From an uncultured Micrococcus sp. (GTDB lineage: Bacteria > Actinomycetota > Actinomycetes > Actinomycetales > Micrococcaceae): 7,129 nt of DNA. Under the pieces are notes generated by a model. It saw only the letters and a program-made list of their open reading frames with translations, did not search any database and had not been told where the DNA came from. This document shows, one piece after another, positions 5,752-7,129 of the stretch (positions are counted from its first letter, which is position 1; every line of letters begins with the position of its first letter). The DNA is taken from the NCBI GenBank assembly GCA_946222435.1, contig CAMIOJ010000110.1, forward strand, positions 1-7,129. Reading direction: 5' to 3'. The position numbers and the translations under genes are program-made.

Positions 5752-7129
5752 TCACCCCACCAGCGGCAGCAGCAGTGCGGTGGCGGCGGCCATGACGGCC
5801 AGGACCACCAGGACGGTCGGGCCCATGACGGCCAGCAGGTTCCTGCGCGTGGGCAGCAGGCCGGGGGTGTCCTCGCGGTGCTCGGCGCCGGCCAGGCGGG
5901 AGGCCAGCTCGATGCGCGCCGGGGACGCGATCACCGCCCAGCTCGCCGCGGAGGAGTGCATGGCCGTCAGCCACAGCGGCGAGACCGCGAGGGCCTGCGC
6001 GGTGCCGGCCTGCAGGGGCGCGAACATCGCGTTGGCGCCCGTGGTGGAGGCGGTGACGTACCCGCTGACGCCGGCCACGAACGGGGACAGCCACAGGAAC
6101 ACGCCGCCCAGGGCGCCGAGCGCGCGGGCCATCTCGTCCGCGAGCCCGCCGCCGGTCAGGGCGTAGCCGAAGGCGATGTAGAGGGCGGTGGGGATGGCGG
6201 TGGCCACCCACAGCCGCACGACCTCCTGCCCCACCAGCCGGCGCCGGTCCGCGTCCAGGTGCAGGATCACCAGGCCCACGGCCGCCCCGAGCAGCGCCCA
6301 GGTGGCCGGCGAGCGCACGAACGGCCCCAGCGCGCCGAGCGGCAGGGCGGCCCTCGCGGCGGTGCCGGCGATCGTGCCGACCATGAGGGTCAGGTAGGGG
6401 GCCAGCTGCCGCACCGGCAGCCCATGTCCGCCTGCGGGCTTCCCGACGGCGGCCGCTCCCCTTCCGGCGGCGCCCTCGCCTCCGGCGCCCCTCGCCGCGC
6501 GGGGGCCGCGTGGTCCACGGACACCGCGGGCGCCGCGGGCGGTCCGCCGCCCGATCAGGGCCCGCCAGACCAGGGACATGAGCAGGCCGGCCACCGCACC
6601 GGCCGGCGGGGTGCCGAGCAGGGTGTTGGCCCCAAGGATCAGCCCGGCGTAGACGAGCGCGGAGGCGACGGCTACGGGGACCCACCGGCCGAGGAGGACG
6701 GGCAGGGGAAGGAGGGGGCCGTCGTCGTGCCGGTCTGAGCGGGAGCCGCGCACGATCAGGGCGGTGACCACGCCGGCGGCCACCGCCGGGGCGACGTTGA
6801 AGACCGCCGTGGCGATGCCGAACTGACGGAAGTCCAGGCCGGTGAGCTGCGCGCCGAGCAGGGCGCCGGGTGCCATGGAGCCCCACGGGTTCACGGACAG
6901 GCCGAGCAGGGCCAGGCAGGCGGCGCGGAACGGGGTGAAACCGAGGGAGATCAGCAGCGGCACGCACACGATCACGCCCACGCCGAAGCCGGTGACGGAC
7001 TCCAGGAACGGCACCACGCCGTGGACCATCATCAGCGCGGTGGCCAGTCCGGGCCCGGTGCCGCCGGAGAGCCATCGGCCCAGGGCGGCGTGCCCGCCGC
7101 CGCGCTCCATGACGCGGGCCAGGGTGATG
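5752..7129 (-). CDS. L-lactate permease (LctP) family transporter, N-terminus outside window
   Basis: A polytopic inner-membrane carrier, probably importing lactate, glycolate or a related 2-hydroxy acid with protons (TC 2.A.14 family). The frame is open to the window edge at 7129; an internal ATG at 7110 is probably not the start because the homologous region begins inside the family, so roughly the first 70-100 residues are missing. Numbering from that Met, family signatures are PFLESVTGFGVGV (34-46), NPWGSMAPGALLG (74-86), and near the C-terminus VAGVSGYVTASTTGANAMFAPLQAG (346-369 region) followed by SPARIELASRLAG (396-408). Many hydrophobic segments fill the rest. A cytoplasmic-looking loop (~188-229) is an unusually long Arg/Gly/Ala low-complexity stretch. 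The transporter family is well supported; the exact substrate is not. Confidence 0.82.
   Translation of the reverse strand, partial: ITLARVMERGGGHAALGRWLSGGTGPGLATALMMVHGVVPFLESVTGFGVGVIVCVPLLISLGFTPFRAACLALLGLSVNPWGSMAPGALLGAQLTGLDFRQFGIATAVFNVAPAVAAGVVTALIVRGSRSDRHDDGPLLPLPVLLGRWVPVAVASALVYAGLILGANTLLGTPPAGAVAGLLMSLVWRALIGRRTARGARGVRGPRGPRAARGAGGEGAAGRGAAAVGKPAGGHGLPVRQLAPYLTLMVGTIAGTAARAALPLGALGPFVRSPATWALLGAAVGLVILHLDADRRRLVGQEVVRLWVATAIPTALYIAFGYALTGGGLADEMARALGALGGVFLWLSPFVAGVSGYVTASTTGANAMFAPLQAGTAQALAVSPLWLTAMHSSAASWAVIASPARIELASRLAGAEHREDTPGLLPTRRNLLAVMGPTVLVVLAVMAAATALLLPLVG

Noticed and set aside
5700..5758. Possible terminator hairpin at the end of the permease gene
   Set aside because: On the - strand RNA only a 6-bp and a 3-bp helix form across a mismatch, with a loop near 39 bases and no T-tract. 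Too weak to call.
5878..6738. A 286-codon + strand open frame opposite the permease
   Set aside because: Gly/Arg/Gln-rich shadow without motifs, antisense to the permease.
5639..7075. A 478-codon open frame on the - strand in another frame over the permease
   Set aside because: Composition is almost entirely Arg/Pro/Gly/Ala, and the competing frame carries clear transporter signatures and hydrophobic segments.

Overview
The window is very GC-rich with strongly G/C-biased third codon positions (GAG, AAG, ATC and CTG dominate), typical of a high-GC actinobacterium. Gene content and codon style fit Micrococcaceae such as Micrococcus or Kocuria, but no taxonomic marker is present, so the genus is inference. 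There are four protein genes, no RNA gene, no mobile element and no CRISPR array.

Layout: (1) 38-3472, + strand: one long gene fusing an N-terminal beta-phosphoglucomutase-type HAD domain to a C-terminal glycoside hydrolase family 65 (GH65) disaccharide phosphorylase. (2) 3473-3603: a convergent intergenic gap holding two strong hairpins, probable terminators for the genes meeting there. (3) 5642 down to 3604, - strand: a two-component pair, with a NarL/LuxR-type response regulator first and a DesK/NarX-like histidine kinase second, joined by a 4-base ATGA overlap. A TANNNT-type -10 element placed exactly for leaderless transcription precedes the regulator. (4) 5643-5751: a 109-base gap. (5) 7129 down to 5752, - strand: most of an L-lactate permease (LctP) family transporter whose N-terminus lies beyond the window.

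Functionally, the fused enzyme probably phosphorolyses an alpha-glucosyl disaccharide (trehalose, maltose, kojibiose or nigerose cannot be told apart) to glucose plus beta-glucose 1-phosphate, and its HAD domain isomerises that to glucose 6-phosphate. The permease would import lactate, glycolate or a related 2-hydroxy acid. The kinase and regulator are a signalling pair of unknown stimulus. Their position just downstream of the permease makes a link to carbon-source uptake possible but unproven.

I found no clearly undescribed system. The items most worth a second look are the single-chain phosphorylase-mutase, the possible leaderless start of the response regulator, and the degenerate ATP-binding box of the kinase.
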